Origin: Candidatus Peregrinibacteria bacterium
GTDB taxonomy: Bacteria > Patescibacteriota > Gracilibacteria > UBA1369 > LOWO2-01-FULL-3
Reading direction: 5' to 3'
DNA length: 42,239 nt
NCBI GenBank assembly: GCA_014729275.1
Contig: WJKE01000066.1
Location: forward strand, 1-42,239
Shown here: piece by piece, positions 27,353-36,443 of the stretch
Layout: each line of letters begins with the position of its first letter
Numbering within the stretch: position 1 is the first letter of the stretch
Position numbers and translations under genes: made by a program
Notes under the pieces: model-generated
The model's input: only the letters and a program-made list of their open reading frames with translations
What the model was told of the DNA's origin: nothing
Database searches by the model: none

Positions 27353-28879
27353 TTAACTATATGTATGCTTACCATTACCATCATGAGGCTTGCTCTCACC
27401 CTTTTTTAAAAGTTGAATCATATCTTTATCTATAGTTTTTGTTGCAAATAGCATTCCACCATATACAAACATACCAAAAGGAATAAGAATCAGCACATTC
27501 CAGTTCTGCATCAATTCGTAACTCACATCCTTTAAATAATAAATCGAAGCACCCATTAAAAGAGAGCTCAAAATAATTTTAAACGCCTTTCCAAAATCAA
27601 TCCTGAATTCCAGATATTTACGCGCGTAATAATAAGTCGCAAACAAAATAAACATTTCACTAAGTACACTTGTAACTGCGGCACCTATAAAGCCGTAATA
27701 CGGAATAAAAATCAAATTTGCGATAAGATTAAAAACAACACAAACCGCATTAATATAAAGAAGCTTCACCTGCCTGTTTACTGCAATCAAAATAAAAGCA
27801 AACAGCACATTCAAAAACTGGAACAGAAGCGCAAAAATCAAAATCTGAAATGCAATATCAGAGCCAACAAAACCTTTATTCAATCTGCTTAAAAACTCAG
27901 GAGTACTTACTATAAATATTATGGGGTAAGCAAGAATTACCCCGCCAACAACCATGGGCACAGCCATAGCCGCCAAAAAATTAAAAGCCTGCGAAATAAT
28001 CTGTTTATACCGCTTGGTTTTTTCATCCAAAGATTTTGTTAGAACAGGCAAAACCGAATTCATAAAATACAAAGGCAAAATAGCAAAATGCTCAAGCATC
28101 TTCATTGCCACACCATAAATTCCAACTTCCTCCTGCCCGCGAATAACAGAAATCAAAATAGAATCCACCCTAAAATAAATTGTATTCAAAATAAGTGCCA
28201 ATCCATAGGGGAGAGCCTCTTTAAGCACCTTTTTCCACAAATCAATATCAAACCTATAACTTATAGGCGTAATTTTCCTCACATAATAGCCGGTAGTCAG
28301 CAGAGTCACAATCGCACCCAAAATTCCGGCACCAATCAGCATGAAAAATCCAATATCCCCCTGATCCGGAAAAGCAAAAAATACTATGTAAACCATAAAT
28401 CCAACTGAAATTGCTTTCCCCAAAATCGAAGCAATAGAAGCCGCGTGCATTTGGAGTTTTGTTTGAAGCACACTTGTCAGAGTTCCATTAATTATGGTTA
28501 GAAACACTGTAATCGAAGCAATAGTAATACCCAAAGGAATTCGGCTATCCCTATAATCCGGAATCAAAAAAGCCAATAAAACCGCAATTAACATAGTAGC
28601 TACTACCAATATTGTCCTAAGGCTCAAAATATTTCCAATTATTTTCGGAATATCATCCTCGTTTTTGGACATTTCCCTAACAGCAATCGTAAAAAGCCCC
28701 AAATCCGCGGCAATCCCAAAAAAAGCCAGAAATTCATATACAAGCACATATTCCCCATATCCCTCCACCGACAAATAATGGGTAGCAATTTTCACAACAG
28801 CGAGCCCCAAAAAAGCCATGCCCACTTTTCCCGCAAATTGCCAAACTGTATTTGATAAAATTTTCCTGGCTACAGACAT
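27353..28879 (-). CDS. Flippase / polysaccharide biosynthesis (Wzx/MATE-type) protein
   Basis: 508 aa multi-TM, MSVARKILSNTVWQFAGKVGMAFLGLAVVKIATHYLSVEGYGEYVLVYEFLAFFGIAADLGL. Confidence 0.9.
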   Translation of the reverse strand: MSVARKILSNTVWQFAGKVGMAFLGLAVVKIATHYLSVEGYGEYVLVYEFLAFFGIAADLGLFTIAVREMSKNEDDIPKIIGNILSLRTILVVATMLIAVLLAFLIPDYRDSRIPLGITIASITVFLTIINGTLTSVLQTKLQMHAASIASILGKAISVGFMVYIVFFAFPDQGDIGFFMLIGAGILGAIVTLLTTGYYVRKITPISYRFDIDLWKKVLKEALPYGLALILNTIYFRVDSILISVIRGQEEVGIYGVAMKMLEHFAILPLYFMNSVLPVLTKSLDEKTKRYKQIISQAFNFLAAMAVPMVVGGVILAYPIIFIVSTPEFLSRLNKGFVGSDIAFQILIFALLFQFLNVLFAFILIAVNRQVKLLYINAVCVVFNLIANLIFIPYYGFIGAAVTSVLSEMFILFATYYYARKYLEFRIDFGKAFKIILSSLLMGASIYYLKDVSYELMQNWNVLILIPFGMFVYGGMLFATKTIDKDMIQLLKKGESKPHDGNGKHTYS

Positions 28880-28926
28880 TACTAATTTGCTAATGTAAAT
28901 TTAACAAACCAACTTTACCCTTTTTT

Positions 28927-30015
28927 ATGCATGAAATAAAGAGCCGGCTTCAGGAGCTAAAGCAAGTTATAAAAACAGGTTTAAACAAAATAAATCTTCC
29001 TGAAAAAAAGAAGCAGCTAAATGAGTTGAATGAAAAAATGCAGGACCCAAATTTTTGGGATGATAGCGATGCGGCACAGGAAATAAGCCAGCATGCCAGC
29101 AATTTAAGCAAATTAATAGATACTTGGGAAAGCGTAAGTAATGAGGTTGAGGAGCTTTTAAATCTCTTTCCGGAAATTTCACCTGAGCGCGATCCGGATT
29201 CTGCTGAGGATTTTAAGCAGATGGTCGCAGCCCTTGAAGAAAAATGGCGAACCCTGGAGATTTCAACTTTCCTAAACGGCAAATACGACGAAGATAATGC
29301 CATCCTAATGATTCAAGCAGGAACAGGCGGTACCGATGCTCAGGATTTTGCGGATATGCTAATGAGGATGTACATGAAATATGCGGAAAAAAATGGTTTT
29401 AGCCTGCAGCTTTTAGATAAAAGTGATGGTGATGAAGCTGGAATAAAAAGCGCAACAATTTTGATAAAAGGGGAGTTTGCTTACGGATATTTAAAAAATG
29501 AGGCCGGAGTGCACAGGCTGGTTAGGCTTTCTCCTTTTAATTCAGGCAACTCCCGCGAAACATCATTTGCGCTTATTGAGGTTCTTCCTGATATTAAAAA
29601 GAAAATCGCTGTAGATATGCACCCGGACGATTTAAAAATTGATGTTTTTAGAGCAGGTGGGCACGGCGGCCAAAGTGTAAACACAACAGATTCAGCAGTT
29701 AGAATTACCCATTTACCTACGGGCATTACTGCCCAATGTCAGAATGAAAGGTCGCAACTCCAGAATAAGGAGCATGCAATGTCGGTTTTACAGGCAAAGC
29801 TAATAGATCAAATGGAAAAAGCTCAGGCCAAAGAGCTCAACGATTTAAAAGGATGCAAAACAGAAGTTTCCTGGGGAAATCAAATAAGATCCTATGTATT
29901 GCACCCTTACAAAATGGTTAAAGACCACAGAACCGACTATGAAGAAAACAATCCAGACAGTGTATTGGATGGAAACCTTGAAGGCTTTATCGAAGCGGAG
30001 CTCAAAAAGATTTAA
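28927..30015 (+). CDS. prfB: Peptide chain release factor 2
   Basis: QAGTGGTDAQDFADMLMRMY, RAGGHGGQSVNTTDSAVRITHLPTGI, RSYVLHPYKMVKDHRTDYE. Read in a single frame, without the programmed frameshift common in other RF2 genes. Confidence 0.96.
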   Translation: MHEIKSRLQELKQVIKTGLNKINLPEKKKQLNELNEKMQDPNFWDDSDAAQEISQHASNLSKLIDTWESVSNEVEELLNLFPEISPERDPDSAEDFKQMVAALEEKWRTLEISTFLNGKYDEDNAILMIQAGTGGTDAQDFADMLMRMYMKYAEKNGFSLQLLDKSDGDEAGIKSATILIKGEFAYGYLKNEAGVHRLVRLSPFNSGNSRETSFALIEVLPDIKKKIAVDMHPDDLKIDVFRAGGHGGQSVNTTDSAVRITHLPTGITAQCQNERSQLQNKEHAMSVLQAKLIDQMEKAQAKELNDLKGCKTEVSWGNQIRSYVLHPYKMVKDHRTDYEENNPDSVLDGNLEGFIEAELKKI

Positions 30016-30082
30016 AATCCCTATAGTATTCTGGACGGCAATTTATAAAGTTTTAAAAGAAGCGGAGCTCAAAAAGATTTAA
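30016..30082 (+). pseudogene. Diverged tandem remnant of the prfB 3' end
   Basis: AATCCCTATAGTATTCTGGACGGCAATTTATAAAGTTTTAAAAGAAGCGGAGCTCAAAAAGATTTAA aligns to prfB 29950-30015 (NPDSVLDGNLEGFIEAELKKI*), with an identical 24-nt tail. Confidence 0.85.
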
Positions 30083-30399
30083 TCTATTTCATCCAGCAAA
30101 TCATCAAGTTTTTCCTTATCTTTTTCTTCAGCAAGTTTTTCCTTTTCGGATAATTTTAGGGAATTAAGCTTATTTGCAAGCTCAGTTAAAGTATCCGAAA
30201 ATTTTTCTAAAGTATTAAGCTTCTCTTTTTGGTTTTCGGTAGCCAAAAATTCGTAAACACTATCTTGGTCCTCCAAAGGAAGATTTACAAGTTTTTTCAA
30301 ATATTCCGATTTTTCCTCATCACTTAAAGAGCTGTAAGAAGGATAATTCGCTAAAAATTCCTTTAATTTCTTACTTTTTAAATCTGATAATACTGGCAT
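30079..30399 (-). CDS. Hypothetical helical/charged protein, 106 aa
   Basis: ORF with coding-like Lys/Glu/Leu-rich composition. Confidence 0.6.
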   Translation of the reverse strand: MPVLSDLKSKKLKEFLANYPSYSSLSDEEKSEYLKKLVNLPLEDQDSVYEFLATENQKEKLNTLEKFSDTLTELANKLNSLKLSEKEKLAEEKDKEKLDDLLDEID

Positions 30400-30461
30400 A
30401 TAAATTTTTATTTACTTTTTACACATTATATCACTCCTAACACTTTGAGTAAATAAAGCGT

Positions 30462-31379
30462 TTAGCCCGAATCACAATACTCCGCAATTCGCCCGTTTAT
30501 CAAATTCATGATGTCGTAGTATGGCAGGGCATCAATTGGCCGCCAATGCTGCTCTTCCAGGAATCCAAGATGGATTATTTTGTGATGCTCAACACACAAA
30601 TGCTTCAATTTATCCGGATCATGCGTTTTTGTGAGCGCAAAAGCCTCTGTGTGGTGTATATTTTTGGCGGATTTGTAACAATTCGGATGCTCGCAAATTC
30701 CTTGAGACCGCCTGTTAATATATGTTTCGATTTTTTTGGGAATTTTCCGGCTGCGGTTTTTTACGGGCTTGGGTTTTTCAATTTTTGACTGCCTCTTTTC
30801 AGCTTCCATCCCTTTTTCACTCAATTCAAGCAATTTTTTCATAGCTTCATTCCAGTCGCCCTTGCCTTTAATTTTTTTCAACTTTTCAATTAACTCCTTA
30901 TCAAGCTTCATTGAAAGTTGTTCCTTTTGATTCAAACCTCGCTCTATTAAACCATTTTTGGTCGGACTCCCGGTGCCGGCACCATCATCACAATATTTTT
31001 CTTCCTTAAAATCCTTCACAAAAGTTACAAGAGTATTTTTGCTCATTTTTTTCGCCTTATCCGCCCAAAATTTCTGATTATCTTCAGTAGCAATGCATGC
31101 AACCGGTCGCACCGCCTGAATCCCCTTGTTCTCGGCAACTTCCATTAACTCCGGTTTATTCTTAATTTTCCGTAAAATACGCAAAGAATCATTAACTTTA
31201 TACCGGCTCATCCCCGCAATCACACGCGCATAATCGTAAATAGAATCAAACCCCTTCTTCTCCCAAATTCTATTCCTTTCAATTTTAGGCAGCATCAACA
31301 CGCATTTATGCATCCATTCCCGCGCATTCCGTCCATATCTGCAAAACTCATCGTGCAATATTTTATCTTTTTTATTCAT
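30462..31379 (-). CDS. HNH endonuclease domain protein
   Basis: C-terminal ICEHPNCYKSAKNIHHTEAFALTKTHDPDKLKHLCVEHHKIIH; N-terminal helical region. Confidence 0.85.
   Translation of the reverse strand: MNKKDKILHDEFCRYGRNAREWMHKCVLMLPKIERNRIWEKKGFDSIYDYARVIAGMSRYKVNDSLRILRKIKNKPELMEVAENKGIQAVRPVACIATEDNQKFWADKAKKMSKNTLVTFVKDFKEEKYCDDGAGTGSPTKNGLIERGLNQKEQLSMKLDKELIEKLKKIKGKGDWNEAMKKLLELSEKGMEAEKRQSKIEKPKPVKNRSRKIPKKIETYINRRSQGICEHPNCYKSAKNIHHTEAFALTKTHDPDKLKHLCVEHHKIIHLGFLEEQHWRPIDALPYYDIMNLINGRIAEYCDSG
30962..30984. repeat. Repeat family P copy P3, inside the HNH gene
   Basis: TCGGACTCCCGGTGCCGGCACCA versus P1 TCGGACTCCTCGTGCCGGCACGA. Confidence 0.65.
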
Positions 31380-31492
31380 ATTTCCGAGGGGTAAATGATA
31401 TTCTTATTATACCTTGAAAAAGCCAAAAATCGAGCATTTCAACTTGAAACTCCACGCAAAATATGGTGAGGATACGCTCACCCAAACACTTC

Positions 31493-31676
31493 CTTAAAAG
31501 TCCGGTTTTTTTCGCATATAATTTCTTGGTTTAAACTAAAGAAACAAAGCACCGCACATCAAAACAAAGCTCCGCACATCAAAACAAACATTAGTATAAG
31601 CACCAAATTGCGTACGGTAAAAAGCAAAAAAGCAAAGATTATTGATAATTTTTTGGCAAAACCGGGGCCTTTTAGG
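31493..31676 (+). repeat. Dispersed intergenic element, copy R3 (with internal 20-nt tandem duplication)
   Basis: CTTAAAAGTCCGGTTTTTTT...GTACGGTAAAAAGC...GATTATTGATAATTTTTTGGCAAAACCGGGGCCTTTTAGG. ACAAAGCWCCGCACATCAAA duplicated at 31544-31583. Confidence 0.75.
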
Positions 31677-31738
31677 CGCATTTTAACTTGACGACACGCC
31701 TAAATTTTTGTTTTCATAATAATACTAAATTAAAAACT

Positions 31739-32221
31739 ATGAGCAAAATCCCAATTATCACAGGCGAGGATAATCACATTTTAAGAACAAAATCTGAAAA
31801 GGTTAGCTCTTTCAATTCTGACTTAAAAAAACTTGTAAAAAAGCTAAAAAAAGCACTGATCGAGCATAACGGACTTGGAATTGCAGCTCCACAAATCGGC
31901 ATAAATGAAAGGGTAGTACTCATAACCTTAAACCACGGAAGCGACAGACCAATTATCCTTCCCATGATAAACCCCGAAATAGTTGAATTCAGCAATGAAA
32001 GCGAAGTCGCAGAAGAAGGATGCCTTAGCCTTCCCGGAATTTTCAAAGACGTTGAACGCGCAAAACACATAAAAATAAAATTCAAAGACATAGAAGGTAC
32101 TTCACTTATGTTGAGCCTAAGCGACTTAAACGCACGCGAAGCCCAACACGAAGTTGACCACCTTGATGGAATCCTTTTCACTGACAGAGTAAACTCTAAA
32201 AAACTTAACAAAATATTATGA
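31739..32221 (+). CDS. def: Peptide deformylase
   Basis: GLGIAAPQIG, EEGCLSLPG, QHEVDHLDG. ATG at 31739 preferred over the upstream TTG. Ends in TGA overlapping the next ATG. Confidence 0.96.
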   Translation: MSKIPIITGEDNHILRTKSEKVSSFNSDLKKLVKKLKKALIEHNGLGIAAPQIGINERVVLITLNHGSDRPIILPMINPEIVEFSNESEVAEEGCLSLPGIFKDVERAKHIKIKFKDIEGTSLMLSLSDLNAREAQHEVDHLDGILFTDRVNSKKLNKIL

Positions 32222-33972
32222 AAAAAGCCCTAATTTTCTTTGCTTTTCTCCTCTTAAGTACGCAAACAGTTTTTGCTGATTCTGCAAACCTAAACGGTGC
32301 TGGAGCAAACGCAACTTCTCTTAGTCCCGAACAAAACGAACACATTAAAATGGTAGATGAGCAACTCATTATGACAATTTACCCTTCTTCATTAGATGAA
32401 AACGGTTACACAGAGGGCTACACCGATACCGATGTTACTTATACTTTTACAAACACTTCTTCAGAGTCTCAAACAGTTACACTCGGCTTCCCCGAAAGGT
32501 GCCTGGATTATTGCTCAGAAGAATCGGATTTTTGGAGACTAGCTGATTTTAAGGCTTATATAAATGATGAAGAAGTAGACACAGATTACATCTACACAGA
32601 ATATTCTTACGAAAATTTTTCTGACCATACAGATAGCTGGTATGTATATGAAACGGTTTTCGCGCCTAATGAAACTAAAAAAATCAGAAATACTTACAAA
32701 TTTCAGCATTCAAACTATAAGGGGTCGAATAGGTGGTTCTACTATATTCTTGAAACCGGCTCTACCTGGCTTGGCCCAATAGAGAACCTGGATATATATA
32801 TACGATTTTCTCCGGGTCTGAGTCTTTATAATATTAACTCTATCACTGGTCCTTCCGGTTATCTTATGAATCAAAGGGATAACCAAATTGAATGGCATAT
32901 TACAAATCTCGAACCAACTGACAGCGACAATATTGAAATAGATTTTGATCCATTCACAGACGCAGATTTTATGTGCATAGTCGAACCCGAATATCACGAA
33001 GGATATCCTGCTTCTTCTTCACTTAAGGCGGAACCTGAAAATGATTTAATGTATTATCCCTGCCTTGTTGGCGATAACCAAATTGAAACCGCCTGGGTAG
33101 AAGGAGTTGATGGTCCGGGAATAGGCGAATGGATTCAGGTCCCGCTTGATCCCGCAAAAAACTATGATAAAGTACAAATTTTTAGTGGATACGGTGAAAG
33201 TGATGAATTATGGGATCAAAACAACAGAGTCAAGGATTTAAAAATCACTTTTTCAACAGGTTTTGAACAAACTGTGCACTTTATCGACAATTACGATTAC
33301 GAAGTTTTCACGCTTGATGAAATAGTTGTAGCCCCTTTATGGGCAAAATTCGAAATACTTAATATTTATCCCGGCACAAAATTTGACGATACTGCAATCA
33401 GCGAAATAAAAGTTCTTGGAATCCTCCCCTCAGATGAGGAGACAAGCTTCCCGGACATAATTGGCCACAAATACGAAGAATCCATTAAATACTGCCGCGA
33501 CAACAAAATTGTAAACGGATATAGCGACGGCACATTCAAGCCCGACAATCCCATAAACCGAGCAGAGTTCACAAAAATTATTATGGAAGCTACTTATCCG
33601 GATGAGTCTTATGGAGCAAACTGCTTCCCCGATGTAAAAGCTGACTGGTACGCAAAATATGTCTGCCACGCCAAGCTGCTTGGGCATATTCAGGGGTACC
33701 CGGACGGACATTTTCATCCAGAAGACCAAATTAATTATGTAGAAGCTTTAAAAATAATATTTAAAGGATTTGGCATGGACTGGGCTAATGATGATATCTT
33801 CCCCGCAGGTTTTGTAATTGAAAACTGGTATGACGAATATGTATATATGGCAGATAGCATGGGAGTTAGCTTAACAGGCATAGAAGTAGGCGACTATATT
33901 ACCAGGGCTGAAATGACTGAAATGATCTACAGATTAAAGAAATTTATTGAAGAAGCTAACAAGGACGACTAG
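32218..33972 (+). CDS. Secreted protein with discoidin-like (NADase-type glycan-binding-like) region and C-terminal SLH domains
   Basis: Signal peptide; ETAWVEGVDGPGIGEWIQVPLD; SLH motifs KIVNGYSDGTFKPDNPINRAEFTKII and IQGYPDGHFHPEDQINYVEALKIIF. Confidence 0.85.
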   Translation: MKKALIFFAFLLLSTQTVFADSANLNGAGANATSLSPEQNEHIKMVDEQLIMTIYPSSLDENGYTEGYTDTDVTYTFTNTSSESQTVTLGFPERCLDYCSEESDFWRLADFKAYINDEEVDTDYIYTEYSYENFSDHTDSWYVYETVFAPNETKKIRNTYKFQHSNYKGSNRWFYYILETGSTWLGPIENLDIYIRFSPGLSLYNINSITGPSGYLMNQRDNQIEWHITNLEPTDSDNIEIDFDPFTDADFMCIVEPEYHEGYPASSSLKAEPENDLMYYPCLVGDNQIETAWVEGVDGPGIGEWIQVPLDPAKNYDKVQIFSGYGESDELWDQNNRVKDLKITFSTGFEQTVHFIDNYDYEVFTLDEIVVAPLWAKFEILNIYPGTKFDDTAISEIKVLGILPSDEETSFPDIIGHKYEESIKYCRDNKIVNGYSDGTFKPDNPINRAEFTKIIMEATYPDESYGANCFPDVKADWYAKYVCHAKLLGHIQGYPDGHFHPEDQINYVEALKIIFKGFGMDWANDDIFPAGFVIENWYDEYVYMADSMGVSLTGIEVGDYITRAEMTEMIYRLKKFIEEANKDD

Positions 33973-34604
33973 GGGAGCCTAATCTTTCTGAAACTGTAGA
34001 AATCATTGCACATTAAATATTTATTTGTACGTTTTTGCTGCCCCAATGTGGCATAAGGTTTTTCACCATAATCATGCCCGGGATATATTATTGTTTCATC
34101 AGGAAGAGTTTTTATTCGCTTGAGACTTTCATAAAGCTCCTTAACGTCACTACCCGGCAAATCCGCCCTTCCACAGGCATCAATAAAAAGAGTATCGCCG
34201 GTAAAAAGTTTTGGTATCCCATCATTGGCCTGTGTTTCATCAATAAAATAGCAAACCGAATCAATTGAATGACCAGGAGTGTATAAAACCTTAATTTTCA
34301 CATCATCCAACAATATCTCATCATTATCATCAAGGCGATTCACTTTAATATCATCCTTAATATTTTTGTGGATATATATGGGAATTTTATATTCCTCAAC
34401 CAAGCGCTCCACCCCTTCAGTATGATCAAAATGGCTATGGGTAATCAAAATCATTTTGGGTATCCATCCCTTTAAATTTATCTCGGCAATAAGCTGTTCA
34501 CTATCACCCGGATCCACGATCGCAATACTTTTCCCCCCCTTACCATTATGCAAAAAATAAGTGAAATTTTTATCAAAACCCCTAATTGCAATTTGTTCCA
34601 CCAT
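33969..34604 (-). CDS. MBL-fold metallo-hydrolase (glyoxalase II-like)
   Basis: ITHSHFDHTEG, YTPGHSIDSVCYFI, LFTGDTLFIDACGRADLPGSD, IYPGHDYG. Confidence 0.92.
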   Translation of the reverse strand: MVEQIAIRGFDKNFTYFLHNGKGGKSIAIVDPGDSEQLIAEINLKGWIPKMILITHSHFDHTEGVERLVEEYKIPIYIHKNIKDDIKVNRLDDNDEILLDDVKIKVLYTPGHSIDSVCYFIDETQANDGIPKLFTGDTLFIDACGRADLPGSDVKELYESLKRIKTLPDETIIYPGHDYGEKPYATLGQQKRTNKYLMCNDFYSFRKIRLP

Positions 34605-34683
34605 GCAACCATTATCATTTTTTTATAATAAAAAATCAAATTTTTATGTATACTTACTACCAGTAATTTAACCCCCAATACCT

Positions 34684-35277
34684 ATGAATCAATATCCGGA
34701 TAAAGTTACTCCGCTCTCTTACCCCATTAACGATTTGCTGGCTAAACGCTGGAGCCCAATGGCTTTCTCTGACAAAGCCATTGAAAAGGAAAAAATTTCA
34801 TCACTTTTTGAAGCCGCAAAATGGGCACCTTCTTCATTTAATGGCCAACCCTGGAAAATTATTTACGCAGAAAAAGAAAATAAGGAAGAATACGACCGCT
34901 TAGCCTCACTGCTCGTTGAAGGAAACGACTGGGCAAAAGACGCTTATTTATTACTACTTATCTGTGCCTCAAAAAACTTTGAATATAAAAACAAACCAAA
35001 TAAACACCACCAGTACGATACCGGAGCAGCAATTGAAAACCTTTTTCTACAAGCGGTATCAATGGATTTAGTCGGCCACGAGATGGCAGGGTTCGATTCA
35101 GAAAAAGCATACAAGCTTTTAAATATCCCCGAGGAGGTATCTGTATTAGCCATGATGGCTATTGGTTACCCGGGTACTCCAAGTGACTTAAGCCGCGATC
35201 TCCAAGAAAGACAAAATGCAGAGCGTGAAAGAAAACCTATAGAAAAATTTGCTTTCAAAGGAAAATGGAAACAATAA
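34684..35277 (+). CDS. Nitroreductase family protein
   Basis: LAKRWSPMAFSDKAI, AAKWAPSSFNGQPWKII, YDTGAAIENLFLQAVSMDLVGHEMAGF, MMAIGYPG. Confidence 0.9.
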   Translation: MNQYPDKVTPLSYPINDLLAKRWSPMAFSDKAIEKEKISSLFEAAKWAPSSFNGQPWKIIYAEKENKEEYDRLASLLVEGNDWAKDAYLLLLICASKNFEYKNKPNKHHQYDTGAAIENLFLQAVSMDLVGHEMAGFDSEKAYKLLNIPEEVSVLAMMAIGYPGTPSDLSRDLQERQNAERERKPIEKFAFKGKWKQ

Positions 35278-35278
35278 A

Positions 35279-35307
35279 AAAAGAGGAGCAAATATTACTC
35301 CTCTTTT
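35279..35307. terminator. Bidirectional terminator AAAAGAGGAG-N9-CTCCTCTTTT
   Basis: Perfect 10-bp stem between convergent genes. Confidence 0.8.
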
Positions 35308-35325
35308 CATTCTAAAAATTTTGAA

Positions 35326-36381
35326 TTACATCTCCACGTTTAATTGCATATCTTCCATATCTTCCATCATGCTTGGATCCATTGGAGCTTCCATATCTTC
35401 CATCATGCTTGGATCCATTGGAGCTTCCATATCTTCCATCATGCTTGGATCCATCGCACCTCCAAAAAGGAACATCATAGGATCAAACTCTTCAGCACCC
35501 TCAGGTACCTCAATCACAACATCCTTATTGTGATTCCATGAATACATAGAAAAATCAACTGTACCATTGGCACCATCTTTAACTTCAAGCTCAAGTACAC
35601 CATCCATTCCTCTTGAAGTCATATCCGCAGTGGATACATAGAAAACACCACTTATTTCAATTGTTTCAAGCGCTTCCCTTAGTTCATTAATTTCAGATTC
35701 ACTGGCATCTTCTCCTGTTGAAATCTTTGCAGATTCAACCAAAAAAGTAACAACTGCCTGTCTATCGAGAGTTACTTCATACTTATAAACTTCTTCACCT
35801 TTTACGTCCCCTATACCCGCATATTTTGCATTTTTAAAGAAGTCAGTACCTTTAACCAGTTGTTTTAGCTCCTTATTTTGAGGTGCAAGGACATTTTCTT
35901 CACTAAATGTTCCCTCGGGAATAGCCATTTTCCACCACTTTGCAAGATAAGGCTCATACATAGAAGTAGGGAATTGGCCTTCAAAATCAGTAATTTTCTC
36001 CACAATAAAATAAAGATATTCACCATCTAATCTTAGTTCCCCCATAAGCTCCTGCATTTCTCCATTATCCCAATTACCGGTACCATCAACCTTCATGGTT
36101 AATTTAGGTTTTGTAAGATCTGTATGGTCCAGTTCTCCCGAGAGATTAAACTTAAATTTAATATTCTCCGGGCTTTCTCCCTCGGGACCATCCAAATCGG
36201 CATCCATGCTAAATTCATATTCTGATGATTTTGTGTTTTCCACAGAATTAGAAATCGCCTCTTTGAGGACTTCTTTAGGTTCCTTATCCGGCCCGTCACC
36301 TTTTAGGCCAAGTGAACATCCATTCAGTCCAACCAAAACTACAAGCATCATTGCAATGCTCAAAATTTTGAATTTTTTCAT
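35326..36381 (-). CDS. Lipoprotein with Met/Asp-rich C-terminal tandem repeats
   Basis: Lipobox-like VLVGLNGC near the N-terminus; three MDPSMMEDMEAP-type repeats at the C-terminus. Confidence 0.8.
   Translation of the reverse strand: MKKFKILSIAMMLVVLVGLNGCSLGLKGDGPDKEPKEVLKEAISNSVENTKSSEYEFSMDADLDGPEGESPENIKFKFNLSGELDHTDLTKPKLTMKVDGTGNWDNGEMQELMGELRLDGEYLYFIVEKITDFEGQFPTSMYEPYLAKWWKMAIPEGTFSEENVLAPQNKELKQLVKGTDFFKNAKYAGIGDVKGEEVYKYEVTLDRQAVVTFLVESAKISTGEDASESEINELREALETIEISGVFYVSTADMTSRGMDGVLELEVKDGANGTVDFSMYSWNHNKDVVIEVPEGAEEFDPMMFLFGGAMDPSMMEDMEAPMDPSMMEDMEAPMDPSMMEDMEDMQLNVEM
35355..35456. repeat. 36-bp tandem repeat, about 2.8 copies, coding MDPSMMEDMEAP on the minus strand
   Basis: CCATATCTTCCATCATGCTTGGATCCATTGGAGCTT repeated at 35355, 35391 and 35427 (last partial). 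Confidence 0.93.
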
Positions 36382-36443
36382 ATTTTATTATTAATAAATA
36401 TTGCTTATGCAAGGTTATTGCAATTGCTTTTGCATGTCAAATT

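Noticed and set aside
28927-30015. Alternative genetic code (UGA recoding as in some CPR lineages)
   Set aside because: RF2 is intact and TGA is used as a stop (e.g. def at 32219-32221), so the standard bacterial code fits.
35355-35456. Possible CRISPR-like direct repeats
   Set aside because: Repeats are contiguous without spacers and lie in a coding frame.
35344-35541. ORF with HIFHHAWIHWSF repeats
   Set aside because: Antisense translation of the lipoprotein minisatellite.
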